64,000 bases of DNA from the NCBI RefSeq assembly GCF_001421665.1, contig NZ_LMKV01000012.1, forward strand, positions 516,185-580,184. The letters are read 5' to 3'. Below are positions 16,299 through 24,478 of the stretch, one piece after another. A model generated the notes under the pieces. The model was not told where the DNA came from and searched no databases. It saw only the letters and a program-made list of their open reading frames with translations. Origin of the DNA: Sphingobium sp. Leaf26. Lineage in GTDB: Bacteria; Pseudomonadota; Alphaproteobacteria; Sphingomonadales; Sphingomonadaceae. The first letter of the stretch is position 1, and each line of letters starts with the position of its first letter. Made by a program: the position numbers and the translations under genes.

Positions 16299-16330
16299 CG
16301 GGAGCGGGCGCTGCTCCCGCTCCCTTATCC
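16299..16330. terminator. Bidirectional terminator between the GNAT gene and purL
   Basis: The perfect 9-bp stem GGGAGCGGG / CCCGCTCCC with a 7-nt loop lies between convergent genes. A T-rich TTATCCTTT follows on the + strand; the - strand tail (GCCCTATCC) is poorer. Confidence 0.6.
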
Positions 16331-16331
16331 T

Positions 16332-18509
16332 TTACAGTTCGCTGTCCATGAGGGCGGGGAAGAAGCCTTCATGGGCGGTGCGCAGGGTTTCGAGGGCGAC
16401 GCCCGCGACGGTGCCGCCGCCGACAGCGCCGATCTTCACCGCGCCGGGGACGTCCACGCCCGCCGCGGTGGTGACGACATAGCGGCCCTGATCCTCGCCA
16501 AAGGCCGACGCGGTGGTGAGCGTGACGTTCAGCGTCGCACCGATCCTGCCGGCGAGCGCCATTTCCGCGATCGTGACGATCAGCCCGCCGTCTGCGATGT
16601 CATGTACGGCGGTTGCCTTGCCGTCGGCGACCAGGGCGCGGACGATGTCGGCGTTGGCGCGCTCTGCGGCGAGGTCTACCTTGGGCGCTTCACCCGCTTC
16701 ACGGCCGGCGATTTCGCGCAGCCAGATGGTCTGGCCGAGGTGCGAGCCTTCGCCACCGATGAGCCAGATGGCGTCGCCTTCAGCCTTGAACGCGACGGTC
16801 GCCATGACGTCCACATCCGCGAGCAGGCCGATGCCGCCGATCGCCGGGGTCGGCAGGATCGCCGAGCCGCCGCCGGTCGCCTTCGATTCATTGTAGAGCG
16901 ACACGTTGCCGGACACGATCGGGAAGTCCAATGCGCGGCAGGCGTCACCCATGCCCTCCAGGCAGCCGGTGAGCTGCGCCATGATTTCGGGGCGCTGCGG
17001 GTTGGCGAAGTTGAGGCAGTTGGTGACGGCGAGCGGCGTGGAGCCGACGGCGCTCAGGTTGCGGTAGCATTCGGCGATCGCCTGCTTGCCGCCTTCATAG
17101 GGGTCGGCATAGCAATAGCGCGGCGTACAATCGGTGCTGATCGCGATGCCCTTTTGCGCGCCATGGACGCGCACGACGGCGGCGTCGCCACCGGGGCGCT
17201 GCACCGTGTCGGCGCCGACCATGTGGTCGTACTGCTCCCAGATCCAGCGGCGGCTGGCGATGTCGGGGCTGCCCATCAGCGTGACGAGGTCCGCGCCGAT
17301 GTCGGCGCTTTCCGCGATGTCGCCCAGCGGTTCGACCTTCGACCACAGCTTATATTCGTCCTTCGGCATGGAGGGACGGTCGTAAAGCGGCGCGTCGTCG
17401 GCCAGCGGGGCGAGGGGGATGTCGCAGACGATCTCGCCCTTATGTTCCAGCACCATGCGGCCGGTGTCGGTGACATGGCCGATGACGGCGAAGTCGAGTT
17501 CCCACTTCTTGAAAATGGCTTCGGCGAAGTCTTCGCGGCCGGGCTTGAGCACCATGAGCATCCGCTCCTGGCTTTCCGACAGCATCATTTCATAGGTGGT
17601 CATGCCGGTTTCGCGCTGCGGCACGTCGTCCATCTTGAGGTGGAGGCCCACGCCGCCCTTCGACGCCATTTCCACCGAAGAGGAGGTAAGGCCCGCCGCG
17701 CCCATATCCTGAATGGCGACGATCGCGTCGGAGGCCATCAGTTCAAGGCAGGCTTCGATCAGCAGCTTTTCGGTGAAGGGGTCGCCGACCTGCACGGTGG
17801 GGCGCTTGGCGTCGGCGTCGTCGCCGAAATCCGCGCTCGCCATGGTCGCGCCATGGATGCCGTCACGGCCGGTCTTGGACCCGACATAGACGATCGGATT
17901 GCCGATGCCGCTGGCGGCGGAATAGAAGATCTTGTCGGTGTCGGCGATGCCCACGGTCATCGCGTTGACCAGGATATTGCCGTCATAAGCGGGGTGGAAA
18001 TTCACCTCGCCGCCCACGGTCGGCACGCCCACGCAATTGCCATAGCCGCCGATGCCATGCACCACGCCGGCGATCAGATGCTTCATCTTGGGGTGGTCGG
18101 GGCGGCCGAAGCGCAGCGCGTTCATGTTGGCCACCGGGCGCGCGCCCATGGTGAAGACGTCGCGCAGGATGCCGCCGACGCCGGTCGCCGCACCCTGATA
18201 GGGTTCGATGTAGGACGGGTGGTTGTGGCTTTCCATCTTGAAGATCGCGGCCTGACCATCGCCGATATCGACCACGCCGGCATTTTCGCCGGGGCCGCAA
18301 ATGACCTGCGGGCCGGTGGTCGGCAGCTTCATCAGGTGGATCTTGGAGGATTTATACGAGCAATGCTCCGACCACATGACCGAGAAGATGCCCAGTTCGG
18401 TCAGGTTCGGCTCGCGGCCGATCGCCTTCAGGACGCGGTCATATTCTTCCGGGCTGAGGCCATGTTCGGCGACGACTTCCGGGGTGATGTGGGGCGTGGT
18501 GCTGGACAT
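16332..18509 (-). CDS. purL: Phosphoribosylformylglycinamidine synthase, large subunit
   Basis: A 725-aa small-type PurL that works with PurS and PurQ (not in the window) to make FGAM in purine synthesis, using ATP and ammonia from glutamine. It starts [19 protein letters not shown]. It carries [15 protein letters not shown], the ATP/Mg motif [25 protein letters not shown] (in part [16 protein letters not shown]) and the [14 protein letters not shown] block. The C-terminal AIRS-like repeat has [18 protein letters not shown] 27-residue upstream extension is possible but unlike homologs. It is not linked to other pur genes here. Confidence 0.97.
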   Translation of the reverse strand: MSSTTPHITPEVVAEHGLSPEEYDRVLKAIGREPNLTELGIFSVMWSEHCSYKSSKIHLMKLPTTGPQVICGPGENAGVVDIGDGQAAIFKMESHNHPSYIEPYQGAATGVGGILRDVFTMGARPVANMNALRFGRPDHPKMKHLIAGVVHGIGGYGNCVGVPTVGGEVNFHPAYDGNILVNAMTVGIADTDKIFYSAASGIGNPIVYVGSKTGRDGIHGATMASADFGDDADAKRPTVQVGDPFTEKLLIEACLELMASDAIVAIQDMGAAGLTSSSVEMASKGGVGLHLKMDDVPQRETGMTTYEMMLSESQERMLMVLKPGREDFAEAIFKKWELDFAVIGHVTDTGRMVLEHKGEIVCDIPLAPLADDAPLYDRPSMPKDEYKLWSKVEPLGDIAESADIGADLVTLMGSPDIASRRWIWEQYDHMVGADTVQRPGGDAAVVRVHGAQKGIAISTDCTPRYCYADPYEGGKQAIAECYRNLSAVGSTPLAVTNCLNFANPQRPEIMAQLTGCLEGMGDACRALDFPIVSGNVSLYNESKATGGGSAILPTPAIGGIGLLADVDVMATVAFKAEGDAIWLIGGEGSHLGQTIWLREIAGREAGEAPKVDLAAERANADIVRALVADGKATAVHDIADGGLIVTIAEMALAGRIGATLNVTLTTASAFGEDQGRYVVTTAAGVDVPGAVKIGAVGGGTVAGVALETLRTAHEGFFPALMDSEL

Positions 18510-18697
18510 GCCCGCGCCTTTAGCGAGGGCGGGCGCGCAGGGCAATGGTGGGCGTGGCGAATGCGTCGGTCGCAGCGCCTGTCCCGCCATGTCATCGGTT
18601 CATCCCGGCGGTAACCTTTCGTTAATCGCTTTCCCCAAAGTTCATGTCAGAGAGGGGTGGAGATTCGACGGAGATCGAGGCCACAGAGAGGTTTTCC

Positions 18698-18853
18698 ATG
18701 CGAGGGAGTGACTTCTTTTATTTTTCCAGTCGTTGCAAGAAGCAGCGTCTGATGGAGCAGGCGTCCACATCGGAGCGCGCCAAGGCCGCACACCGGCGAC
18801 TGGCGGCGGCTTATGCCAATCGCGCCGCGCTGGCGATGCTCAACAGCGAGTGA
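18698..18853 (+). CDS. Small basic protein of unknown function (51 aa)
   Basis: The predicted product starts MRGSDFFYFSSRCKKQRLM and continues as one or two amphipathic helices rich in Ala, Arg and Lys, ending AYANRAALAMLNSE. A good ribosome-binding site (AGAGAGG) stands 7 nt before the ATG at 18698. An earlier ATG at 18644 would add 18 residues. There is no signal peptide or membrane segment and one cysteine. I do not recognise a characterised family. It is divergent from purL and is followed by the terminator of the opposite gene. Confidence 0.6.
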   Translation: MRGSDFFYFSSRCKKQRLMEQASTSERAKAAHRRLAAAYANRAALAMLNSE

Positions 18854-18867
18854 CGGGCGACAGGCAA

Positions 18868-18902
18868 TAAAAAGGCCGGACCTTCGATGAAGGCCCGGCC
18901 CG
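18868..18902 (-). terminator. Rho-independent terminator of the MliC-like lipoprotein gene
   Basis: GGCCGG-A-CCTTC and GAAGG-C-CCGGCC pair around GAT with one internal mismatch. On the minus strand the hairpin is followed by a run of T residues (CCTTTTTATT). Confidence 0.75.
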
Positions 18903-18924
18903 GTAATCAGGAAAGTCGTGCGAC

Positions 18925-19308
18925 TCAGACGTGGCAGGCCTGCGCGCCCTTGCCCGGTATGGCGATGGTCACATCGTCGCCCGAACCCTTGACTTCATAG
19001 CCGCCCTCGGCGGTGAAGGGCTGGCCGGCTTCGGCAGCCTTGAGCGAGGTGGCGGTGCCGCCCTTTTCAGTGCGCAGCAGGGCGGTCTTGTCGTCGCTCA
19101 TATAGTCGACGAAGATCAGGCTGTTGTCCTTGCAACGGAACTGCTTGTTGGCTTTCACCGACGGCGGCAGCTCGACCGGCGCGGCGTTGGCAAGTTGAGC
19201 CGCCATCGGGTCGGCAGGGCCGCCCACGACTTCGGGTTCGTCATTCTTGTTGCAGGCCGACAGCAAAGCGACGCTGGCGACGGCGATCAGGGGGAGATAA
19301 TGTTTCAT
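18925..19308 (-). CDS. Putative lipoprotein with MliC-like (C-type lysozyme inhibitor) domain
   Basis: A 127-aa protein with a lipoprotein signal: MKHYLPLIAVASVALLSAC, lipobox LSAC with the lipidated Cys at residue 19. The mature domain (about 50-127) shows the MliC pattern: QFRCKDNSLIFVDYMSDD, then LRTEKGGTATSLKAAEAG, GGYEVKGSGDDVTIAI and a final Cys (ACHV) that could pair with the first domain Cys. MliC proteins bind and block C-type lysozyme at the outer membrane or periplasm. The match is by pattern only and key inhibitory residues were not verified. The ATG at 19308 is preferred over one 39 nt upstream. Confidence 0.7.
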   Translation of the reverse strand: MKHYLPLIAVASVALLSACNKNDEPEVVGGPADPMAAQLANAAPVELPPSVKANKQFRCKDNSLIFVDYMSDDKTALLRTEKGGTATSLKAAEAGQPFTAEGGYEVKGSGDDVTIAIPGKGAQACHV

Positions 19309-19430
19309 AGCGATCCTTTTATGTGCATGCGCAACATGGTGCGTCAACGCAAAACTGCGACGTTCCCGCTATGCCCCCTGAAATGAGGTCCTGACCGTTT
19401 GATGACAGCGATTGCGGTACGGAGTCATTT

Positions 19431-19515
19431 GGAAAATGCGCGAAAGAGCGCATTTTCGATGCCGCACCGGCCCGCGCTCTCACCCGACCGCCGGTCGAAG
19501 CCGCACCGGCCCGCA
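19431..19515. repeat. Hairpin and 15-bp direct repeat upstream of xseB
   Basis: AAAATGCGC / GCGCATTTT (19433-19456) forms a 9-bp stem with loop GAAAGA. Just after it, GCCGCACCGGCCCGC occurs twice, near 19461 and 19500, about 39 nt apart. The 280-nt gap before xseB contains no evident gene. Confidence 0.6.
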
Positions 19516-19589
19516 TTTCCAAACAGCCTCCAAGGGCTTATTGCCGGGGCGGGCTTGACCGGGCGTGCAGTGGCGGCCAATGCAAAGCC

Positions 19590-19844
19590 ATGGCTGAGGA
19601 AATTTCCACCCCCGACACCGAAACCCTGTCGTTCGAGGATGCGCTGCGCGCGCTCGAAACGATCGTCCGCCGGCTGGAAAGCGGCGACGTGCCGCTGGAC
19701 GAGTCGATTTCGCTCTATGCGAAGGGCGAGGAACTGCGCAAGCGCTGTACCGAACGGTTGCAGGCGGCCGAGGCGCGGATCGCCAAGCTGACGGTCGACG
19801 CCAATGGCGCGGTGACCGGCGCCCAGTCCTTCGGCGCGGACTGA
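19590..19844 (+). CDS. xseB: Exodeoxyribonuclease VII small subunit
   Basis: An 84-aa helical protein with the XseB core LSFEDALRALETIVRRLE, ESGDVPLDESISLYAKGEEL and a following Cys-x-x-x-Leu helix. It is the regulatory subunit of exonuclease VII, which degrades single-stranded DNA to oligonucleotides; the catalytic XseA is not in the window. ispA starts 5 nt after its stop, the common xseB-ispA arrangement of proteobacteria. Confidence 0.93.
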   Translation: MAEEISTPDTETLSFEDALRALETIVRRLESGDVPLDESISLYAKGEELRKRCTERLQAAEARIAKLTVDANGAVTGAQSFGAD

Positions 19845-19849
19845 TCCGC

Positions 19850-20767
19850 ATGACGGGGGAAGTCGGGGCGGCCTCCGCAACAGCGCTGGTGACGGCGGCT
19901 GCGGCTGACGTCGCGCAGGCGATCGACACGGCGTTCGACCGGTTGTTGCCGGTGCCGCAGGATGCGCGCGCCCGCCTGTATGACGCGATGCGCCATGCGG
20001 CGATCGGCGGGGGCAAGCGGTTGCGCCCGCTGCTGGTGCAGGCGACCAGCGACCTGTTCAACATTTCCCGCGAATCGGCGCTGCGGGTCGGCCTCGCGGT
20101 CGAGTGCATCCATGTCTATTCGCTGATCCACGACGACCTGCCGGCGATGGATGATGACGATATGCGGCGCGGCAAGCCGACCGTGCACAAGGCGTTCGAC
20201 GAGGCGACCGCGATCCTGGCGGGCGATTGCCTGCACGACCTGGCGTTCGATATATTGGCCGACGAGGAGACGCATCCCGATCCGTTCGTGCGGATCGAAC
20301 TGGTCAAGGCGCTGGCCGCGTCGAGCGGGCCGGCCGGCATGGCGGGCGGACAGATGATGGATCTGGAAGCGGAAAAGACCCGCTTCGACCTCGCCACCGT
20401 GACGCGGTTGCAAAATCTCAAGACCGGGGCGCTGATCGCTTTCTGCGTGGAGGCCGCCGCGATCATGGCGCGCCTGCCGCATGAGGCGCGGACCGGGCTG
20501 CACGGCTATGCCCGCGACATCGGCCTGGCCTTCCAGATCGCCGACGACCTGCTGGATGTAGAGGGCGACGCGGCGCTGGCGGGCAAGGCGCTGGGCAAGG
20601 ATGCGGCGGCGGGCAAGGAAACATTCCTGTCGTTGCTGGGCGTGGAGCGGGCGCGTGAACAGGCGCATATGCTGGTCGATCAGGCCAAGGCGCACTTGCA
20701 CGGGCATGGCGCGGAGGCCGACCTGCTGCGCGCGATTGCCGACTATATCGTGGAGAGGGACCGCTAA
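19850..20767 (+). CDS. ispA: Polyprenyl (geranyl/farnesyl) diphosphate synthase
   Basis: A 305-aa all-helical prenyltransferase. It condenses IPP with DMAPP/GPP to give farnesyl diphosphate for ubiquinone, undecaprenyl carriers and, in sphingomonads, carotenoids. The first aspartate-rich motif is DDLPAMD at residues 95-101 and the second is DDLLD at 232-236. GGGKRLRPLL and the GMAGGQMMDL block are conserved. It follows xseB by 5 nt and precedes coaD by 5 nt, forming a compact operon. A dxs gene, often next in alphaproteobacteria, is absent here. Confidence 0.95.
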   Translation: MTGEVGAASATALVTAAAADVAQAIDTAFDRLLPVPQDARARLYDAMRHAAIGGGKRLRPLLVQATSDLFNISRESALRVGLAVECIHVYSLIHDDLPAMDDDDMRRGKPTVHKAFDEATAILAGDCLHDLAFDILADEETHPDPFVRIELVKALAASSGPAGMAGGQMMDLEAEKTRFDLATVTRLQNLKTGALIAFCVEAAAIMARLPHEARTGLHGYARDIGLAFQIADDLLDVEGDAALAGKALGKDAAAGKETFLSLLGVERAREQAHMLVDQAKAHLHGHGAEADLLRAIADYIVERDR

Positions 20768-20772
20768 AAGTC

Positions 20773-21285
20773 ATGAGCAAGCAGCGTATCGGCGTCTATC
20801 CCGGCACTTTCGACCCCATCACATTGGGCCATATGGACATCATCCGGCGCGGCGCGAAGCTGGTCGACAAGCTGGTGATCGGCGTGACCACCAATATCAG
20901 CAAGTCGCCCATGTTCAGCGACGAGGAGCGGCTGGAGATGGTACGGCGCGAATGTGCGGGCATCGACACGGATATCGTCGTCACAGGCTTCAATTCGCTG
21001 CTGATGGACTTTGCCGAATCGCAGGGCGCCGGCGTCATCATCCGGGGGCTGCGCGCGGTCGCGGACTTCGAATATGAATATCAGATGGCGGGCATGAACC
21101 AGCAGATCAATGGCCGGATCGAGACGGTCTTTCTGATGGCGGACGTCGGATTGCAGCCGATCGCGTCGCGGCTGGTCAAGGAAATCGCGCTTTATGGCGG
21201 GCCGATCCACAAGTTCGTCAGCCCGGTGGTGCGCGACGAGGTGGTGGCGCGGGTCGAAAAGATCGGACGAAAAGGGACGGTTTGA
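20773..21285 (+). CDS. coaD: Phosphopantetheine adenylyltransferase
   Basis: A 170-aa nucleotidyltransferase that transfers AMP from ATP to 4'-phosphopantetheine, the penultimate step of coenzyme A synthesis. The N-terminal T/HxGH motif is clear (YPGTFDPITLGHMDII, His20). Downstream are GVTTNISKSPMFS, IIRGLRAVADFEYEYQMAGMN and the ISSRT-like IASRLVKE. Length matches the family. It is the last gene of the xseB-ispA-coaD run. Confidence 0.96.
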   Translation: MSKQRIGVYPGTFDPITLGHMDIIRRGAKLVDKLVIGVTTNISKSPMFSDEERLEMVRRECAGIDTDIVVTGFNSLLMDFAESQGAGVIIRGLRAVADFEYEYQMAGMNQQINGRIETVFLMADVGLQPIASRLVKEIALYGGPIHKFVSPVVRDEVVARVEKIGRKGTV

Positions 21286-21382
21286 GGCGCGCTCAGCGCT
21301 CGTTCAGTTGCCAATCGCGATCAGGGCGCTATCAGGGCGGCTTGGCCCTATGGCTTTTACGAGATCAAGGAACTGCTGCTCC

Positions 21383-22138
21383 ATGCGTTTGACTAGCGCG
21401 CTCAAGACTCTGGCGATCACGTTCGCCCTTTCTGCGTCCGGCGTGGCTCTGGCCCAGGGTGGCGGGGGCGGCAATGGCGAAGAGATGAAGAAGGCCGAGG
21501 CCGCGGTACGGGCGCAGGACAATGCCAAGTCGCTGGGCACCGACCTGACGCCGAAGCTGCCGCCCGCCACCGTGCCGGCCGATCCGCAGAATATCTGGGA
21601 TCTGGACCTGTCGAGCGGGGGCCGCGTGCGCATCCAGTTGCGCCCCGACATCGCGCCCAACCATGTCGAGCGGATCAAGGAACTGACGCGGCAGGGCTTT
21701 TACAACGGCCTGAAATTCCATCGCGTCATCCCTGGCTTCATGGCGCAGGGCGGCGATCCCAAGGGCGATGGCACCGGCGGTTCGACGTTGCCGGACCTGA
21801 AGGCCGAGTTCAATCCGATGCCGCATCTGCGTGGCACGCTGTCGATGGCGCGCGCGCAGGGTGAGGACAGCGCGAACAGCCAGTTCTTCATCGTGCTGCT
21901 GCCGCGCATGCAGCTCGACAAGAAATATACCGTCTTCGGCCGCGTGATCGAGGGCATACAATATGTCGACGCGATCCATCAGGGCGAGCCGCCGGCCGAC
22001 CCGACGGTGATCCTTCAGGCGTCGATCGAGAGCGACGGCAAGCCGCCGGTGACGGCTGCGCCCCCGCCGCCGCCGGCACCGCCCGTGTCGATCATCGACA
22101 CCCCCGCGCCCAAGAAGGTTGCGCCGAAGAAGAAATAA
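21383..22138 (+). CDS. Periplasmic cyclophilin-type peptidyl-prolyl cis-trans isomerase
   Basis: A 251-aa protein with a signal peptide (MRLTSALKTLAITFALSAS, cleavage near ALAQ). A Gly-rich spacer precedes a cyclophilin domain (residues about 75-215) with YNGLKFHRVIPGFMAQGGD, LSMARAQGEDSANSQFFI, and KYTVFGRVIEG. It catalyses proline isomerisation in the periplasm. The C-terminal tail is Pro/Ala/Lys-rich (PPPPPAPP, KKVAPKKK). The ATG at 21383 is chosen because it begins the signal peptide; AAGGAA precedes it. The domain lacks the Trp of cyclosporin-sensitive forms, as usual for bacterial enzymes. Confidence 0.9.
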   Translation: MRLTSALKTLAITFALSASGVALAQGGGGGNGEEMKKAEAAVRAQDNAKSLGTDLTPKLPPATVPADPQNIWDLDLSSGGRVRIQLRPDIAPNHVERIKELTRQGFYNGLKFHRVIPGFMAQGGDPKGDGTGGSTLPDLKAEFNPMPHLRGTLSMARAQGEDSANSQFFIVLLPRMQLDKKYTVFGRVIEGIQYVDAIHQGEPPADPTVILQASIESDGKPPVTAAPPPPPAPPVSIIDTPAPKKVAPKKK

Positions 22139-22228
22139 GCCGGTTCGGCTTTTGCTGTAGTTTCAAGGCCCCGGTCGCTTCTTTGGAGGCGAGCGGGGCC
22201 AAGCTGTTTGGATGAAGCGTTTCCAGCC

Positions 22229-23269
22229 ATGCGCGTAGACCTGTTCGATTTCCACCTGCCACCGGACAATATCGCGCTGCGCCCGGCGTCTCCGCGCGAC
22301 AGCGCGCGGATGCTGCTGGTGCAGGGCGATGGCGCGATGCAGGACCGGATCGTGCGTGACCTGCCGTCGATGCTGCGCCCCGGCGATGTGTTGGTGTTCA
22401 ACGATACGAAGGTCATTCCCGCCCAGTTGGAGGGCATGCGGGGCGAGGCGCGGATCGGCGCGACGCTGCACAAGCGGCAGGGGCTGCGGCAGTGGCAGGC
22501 CTTCCTGCGCAATGCCAAGCGGGTGCGTGCCGGCGACCGGATCGATTTCGGCGCGGGCGTAACGGCGATCGCCGGGCCGCGCGACGAGGATGGCGGCGTG
22601 ACGCTGGACTTCGAGGGCGACGAGCCGGTTGAGGTGCTGCTGGAGCGGGCGGGGCGGATGCCTTTGCCGCCCTATATCGCCAGCAAGCGCCCGACCGACG
22701 AGCGCGACCGCAGCGATTATCAGACCATGTTCGCGCGGGAGGATGGCGCAGTGGCTGCGCCGACCGCCGCGCTGCATTTCACGCCGGAACTGATGGCGGC
22801 CATCGCGGACGCCGGCATCGCCACCGAGACGCTGACGCTGCATGTCGGGGCGGGCACTTTCCTGCCGGTCAAGGCGGACGATACCGACGACCATCGGATG
22901 CACGCCGAATGGGGGCGGATCGATGCGGCGACGGCGGATCGGCTGAATGCGGCGCGGGCCGCGGGTGGTCGCCTGATCGCGGTGGGCACCACATCATTGC
23001 GGTTGCTGGAAAGCGCGGCGGGGGAAGATGGCTTGCTGCGCCCCTTTGCCGCCGAGACCCGCATTTTCATCACGCCGGGCTATCGCTTCCGGGCGGTGGA
23101 CGGGCTGATGACCAATTTCCACCTGCCCAAGTCCACGCTCTTCATGCTGGTCAGTGCGCTGATGGGGACGGAGCGGATGCAGGCCGTCTATGGCCATGCG
23201 ATCGAAACGGGATACCGTTTCTACAGCTATGGCGATAGCAGCCTGCTCCTGCCCGATCGCAGCGTTTAA
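22229..23269 (+). CDS. queA: S-adenosylmethionine:tRNA ribosyltransferase-isomerase
   Basis: A 346-aa enzyme that transfers the ribosyl part of SAM to preQ1 in tRNA, making epoxyqueuosine. It starts [20 protein letters not shown]. Typical blocks include [23 protein letters not shown], the [13 protein letters not shown] segment and [19 protein letters not shown]. The ATG at 22229 is preferred to one 21 nt upstream. tgt, its usual neighbour, is not next to it. The stop is directly followed by a dispersed repeat. Confidence 0.96.
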   Translation: MRVDLFDFHLPPDNIALRPASPRDSARMLLVQGDGAMQDRIVRDLPSMLRPGDVLVFNDTKVIPAQLEGMRGEARIGATLHKRQGLRQWQAFLRNAKRVRAGDRIDFGAGVTAIAGPRDEDGGVTLDFEGDEPVEVLLERAGRMPLPPYIASKRPTDERDRSDYQTMFAREDGAVAAPTAALHFTPELMAAIADAGIATETLTLHVGAGTFLPVKADDTDDHRMHAEWGRIDAATADRLNAARAAGGRLIAVGTTSLRLLESAAGEDGLLRPFAAETRIFITPGYRFRAVDGLMTNFHLPKSTLFMLVSALMGTERMQAVYGHAIETGYRFYSYGDSSLLLPDRSV

Positions 23270-23372
23270 AGCATATTCCGATCCGATTGCATCGGACCGG
23301 CTGCTCCAGGTTGTTGGTTTGCCGCGTCTTCCGGGCCAGCAGGGGATTCTACCCGGCTGGAAAACGCTCTAG
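23268..23372. repeat. Dispersed intergenic repeat, family C, copy 2
   Basis: It starts at the last bases of the queA stop (AAAGCATATTCCGATCCG) and ends GGAAAACGCTCTAG, aligned block for block with 9733-9834, including CCGATTGCATCGGACCG. It is fused to a family D unit on its right. Confidence 0.85.
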
Positions 23373-23435
23373 TTTTTTGTTTTCGCATCATTTCAAGCGA
23401 AAAACAGGTGCCCAATTTTTCGCACGATGCTCTAG
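23373..23435. repeat. Dispersed intergenic repeat, family D, copy 2
   Basis: TTTTTTGTTTTCGCATCA, then AAGCGAAAAACAGGTG, then CGCACGATGCTCTAG. It matches 2304-2369 over its full length with few changes. Its terminal CTAG supplies the stop codon of the 61-aa minus-strand gene. Confidence 0.85.
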
Positions 23436-23617
23436 TTGCGAATGCGGTTGCGGGCGAAGCTGAACACGCCGTAGCCGACCGCCGCGAGCGTACCGATCTT
23501 GGCGACCGTCTTGATCGCGCCGGACGTCACATAGCCCAGAATCGCGCCCTTGACGCCGCTGTCGCCGTCCTTGCGATCGATGGCTGCGCCGACGAGCGTA
23601 CCTACCAGATTCTTCAT
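23432..23617 (-). CDS. Small conserved-looking membrane-associated protein (61 aa)
   Basis: MKNLVGTLVGAAIDRKDGD is followed by Gly/Ala/Val-rich hydrophobic stretches (VKGAILGYVTSGAIKTVAK and IGTLAAVGYGVFSFARNR), which could form a helical hairpin or a glycine-zipper-like membrane segment. A purine-rich GGAGAG stands upstream of the ATG. No catalytic residues are evident and I cannot name the family. The TAG stop lies inside the adjoining dispersed repeat, so the natural C-terminus may have been altered by repeat insertion. Confidence 0.7.
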   Translation of the reverse strand: MKNLVGTLVGAAIDRKDGDSGVKGAILGYVTSGAIKTVAKIGTLAAVGYGVFSFARNRIRN

Positions 23618-23758
23618 ATATGCTCTCCGTTGTTGCAGGAGGGCAGCGTTTTGGCGCGGTGAAAGTTCCGCCGCTGGTGCGGACGGTCCATTTGGTTCGC
23701 GGGTGAAACCTTTTGCGCCTCATGCGTTGTTTTAACAGGCAATATGAGGACAAGGCCC

Positions 23759-24013
23759 ATGCAGACCGTTTCCCGCACGGCGCGGCCGCCCTTCGCATCG
23801 GGCTTCAGCCCGCTTTATCATGCCGGCGCCGCCAATCATTGCCCGTCCTGCACCCGCCAGCAATGGATCGTCGGGCGGATGGTCGCCGAATGCGCCTTTT
23901 GCGGCACGGCGCTGCCGCTCAAGCATTTCAGCACCTATAGCGCCAGCCCACGCTTCGCCTGCCAGGGGCCGAGTGGCGACGATAGGCCGGACGAATTGCG
24001 CCCGGTATCCTGA
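23759..24013 (+). CDS. Small zinc-ribbon-like protein, function unknown
   Basis: An 84-aa protein. Two CxxC pairs (HCPSCTRQQW and CAFCGTAL, about 16 residues apart) form a probable zinc ribbon in the middle. The flanks SGFSPLYHAGAANHC and FSTYSASPRF are unstructured-looking. GAGGA stands 8 nt before the ATG at 23759; an ATG at 23744 is also in frame. No family beyond the zinc ribbon is recognised. It is convergent with the DUF486 gene, their stops only 5 nt apart. Confidence 0.75.
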   Translation: MQTVSRTARPPFASGFSPLYHAGAANHCPSCTRQQWIVGRMVAECAFCGTALPLKHFSTYSASPRFACQGPSGDDRPDELRPVS

Positions 24014-24017
24014 GCGA

Positions 24018-24356
24018 TCAGGCGCGGCCGACGAACAGGAAGCCGACCGCGCCCATGATGCAGGCGAAGGCGGCGATGTGGCGCCAGTGGAGCGGTTCGC
24101 CCAGCACCGTGACCATGAATCCGCCGAAGATGATGAGCGCGATCGCTTCCTGCGCGACCTTGAGCTGGCCCGCGCTCCAGCCGCTGGCGAAGCCTATACG
24201 GTTGGCAGGAACGGCGAGGCAATATTCGAACAGCGCGATGCCCCAGCTTATCAGGATGACCAGAAGGATCGGCTTGTCCATCCCGCCCTTCAGATGCCAG
24301 TACCAGGCGATGGTCATGAAGATGTTGGAGATGATCAGCAGGATGATGGTCGGCAT
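24018..24356 (-). CDS. DUF486 / DMT-like small membrane protein
   Basis: A 112-aa protein with four hydrophobic segments. It begins MPTIILLIISNIFMTIAWYWHLKG and contains SWGIALFEYCLAVPANRIG and LGEPLHWRHIAAFACI, the signature stretches of DUF486 (PF04342), which is distantly related to drug/metabolite transporters. Function and substrate are not established. The ATG at 24356 starts the first helix; an upstream extension of 20 residues is hydrophilic and unlikely. Confidence 0.85.
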   Translation of the reverse strand: MPTIILLIISNIFMTIAWYWHLKGGMDKPILLVILISWGIALFEYCLAVPANRIGFASGWSAGQLKVAQEAIALIIFGGFMVTVLGEPLHWRHIAAFACIMGAVGFLFVGRA

Positions 24357-24424
24357 GACAGCAGACTCGCGCAGGGAGGGGCCGCTGCTTTGGCACCGGA
24401 GGTGGCTCCGGCGCAAGCGGGCAT

Positions 24425-24462
24425 GAAAAAGGCCCGGCGTGGATGCGCCGGGCCTTTTTTCA
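24425..24462. terminator. Bidirectional Rho-independent terminator
   Basis: GGCCCGGCG and CGCCGGGCC form a strong stem, with AAAAA before and TTTTTT after. It terminates the DUF2171 gene (minus strand) and insulates the DUF486 gene. Confidence 0.85.
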
Positions 24463-24478
24463 TCTTCAGGTGTGTGTA

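Noticed and set aside
16260..18614. A 784-codon open frame on the + strand over purL
   Set aside because: It is fully antisense to purL and has low-complexity His/Asp/Arg-rich sequence without domains; an artefact of high GC codon use.
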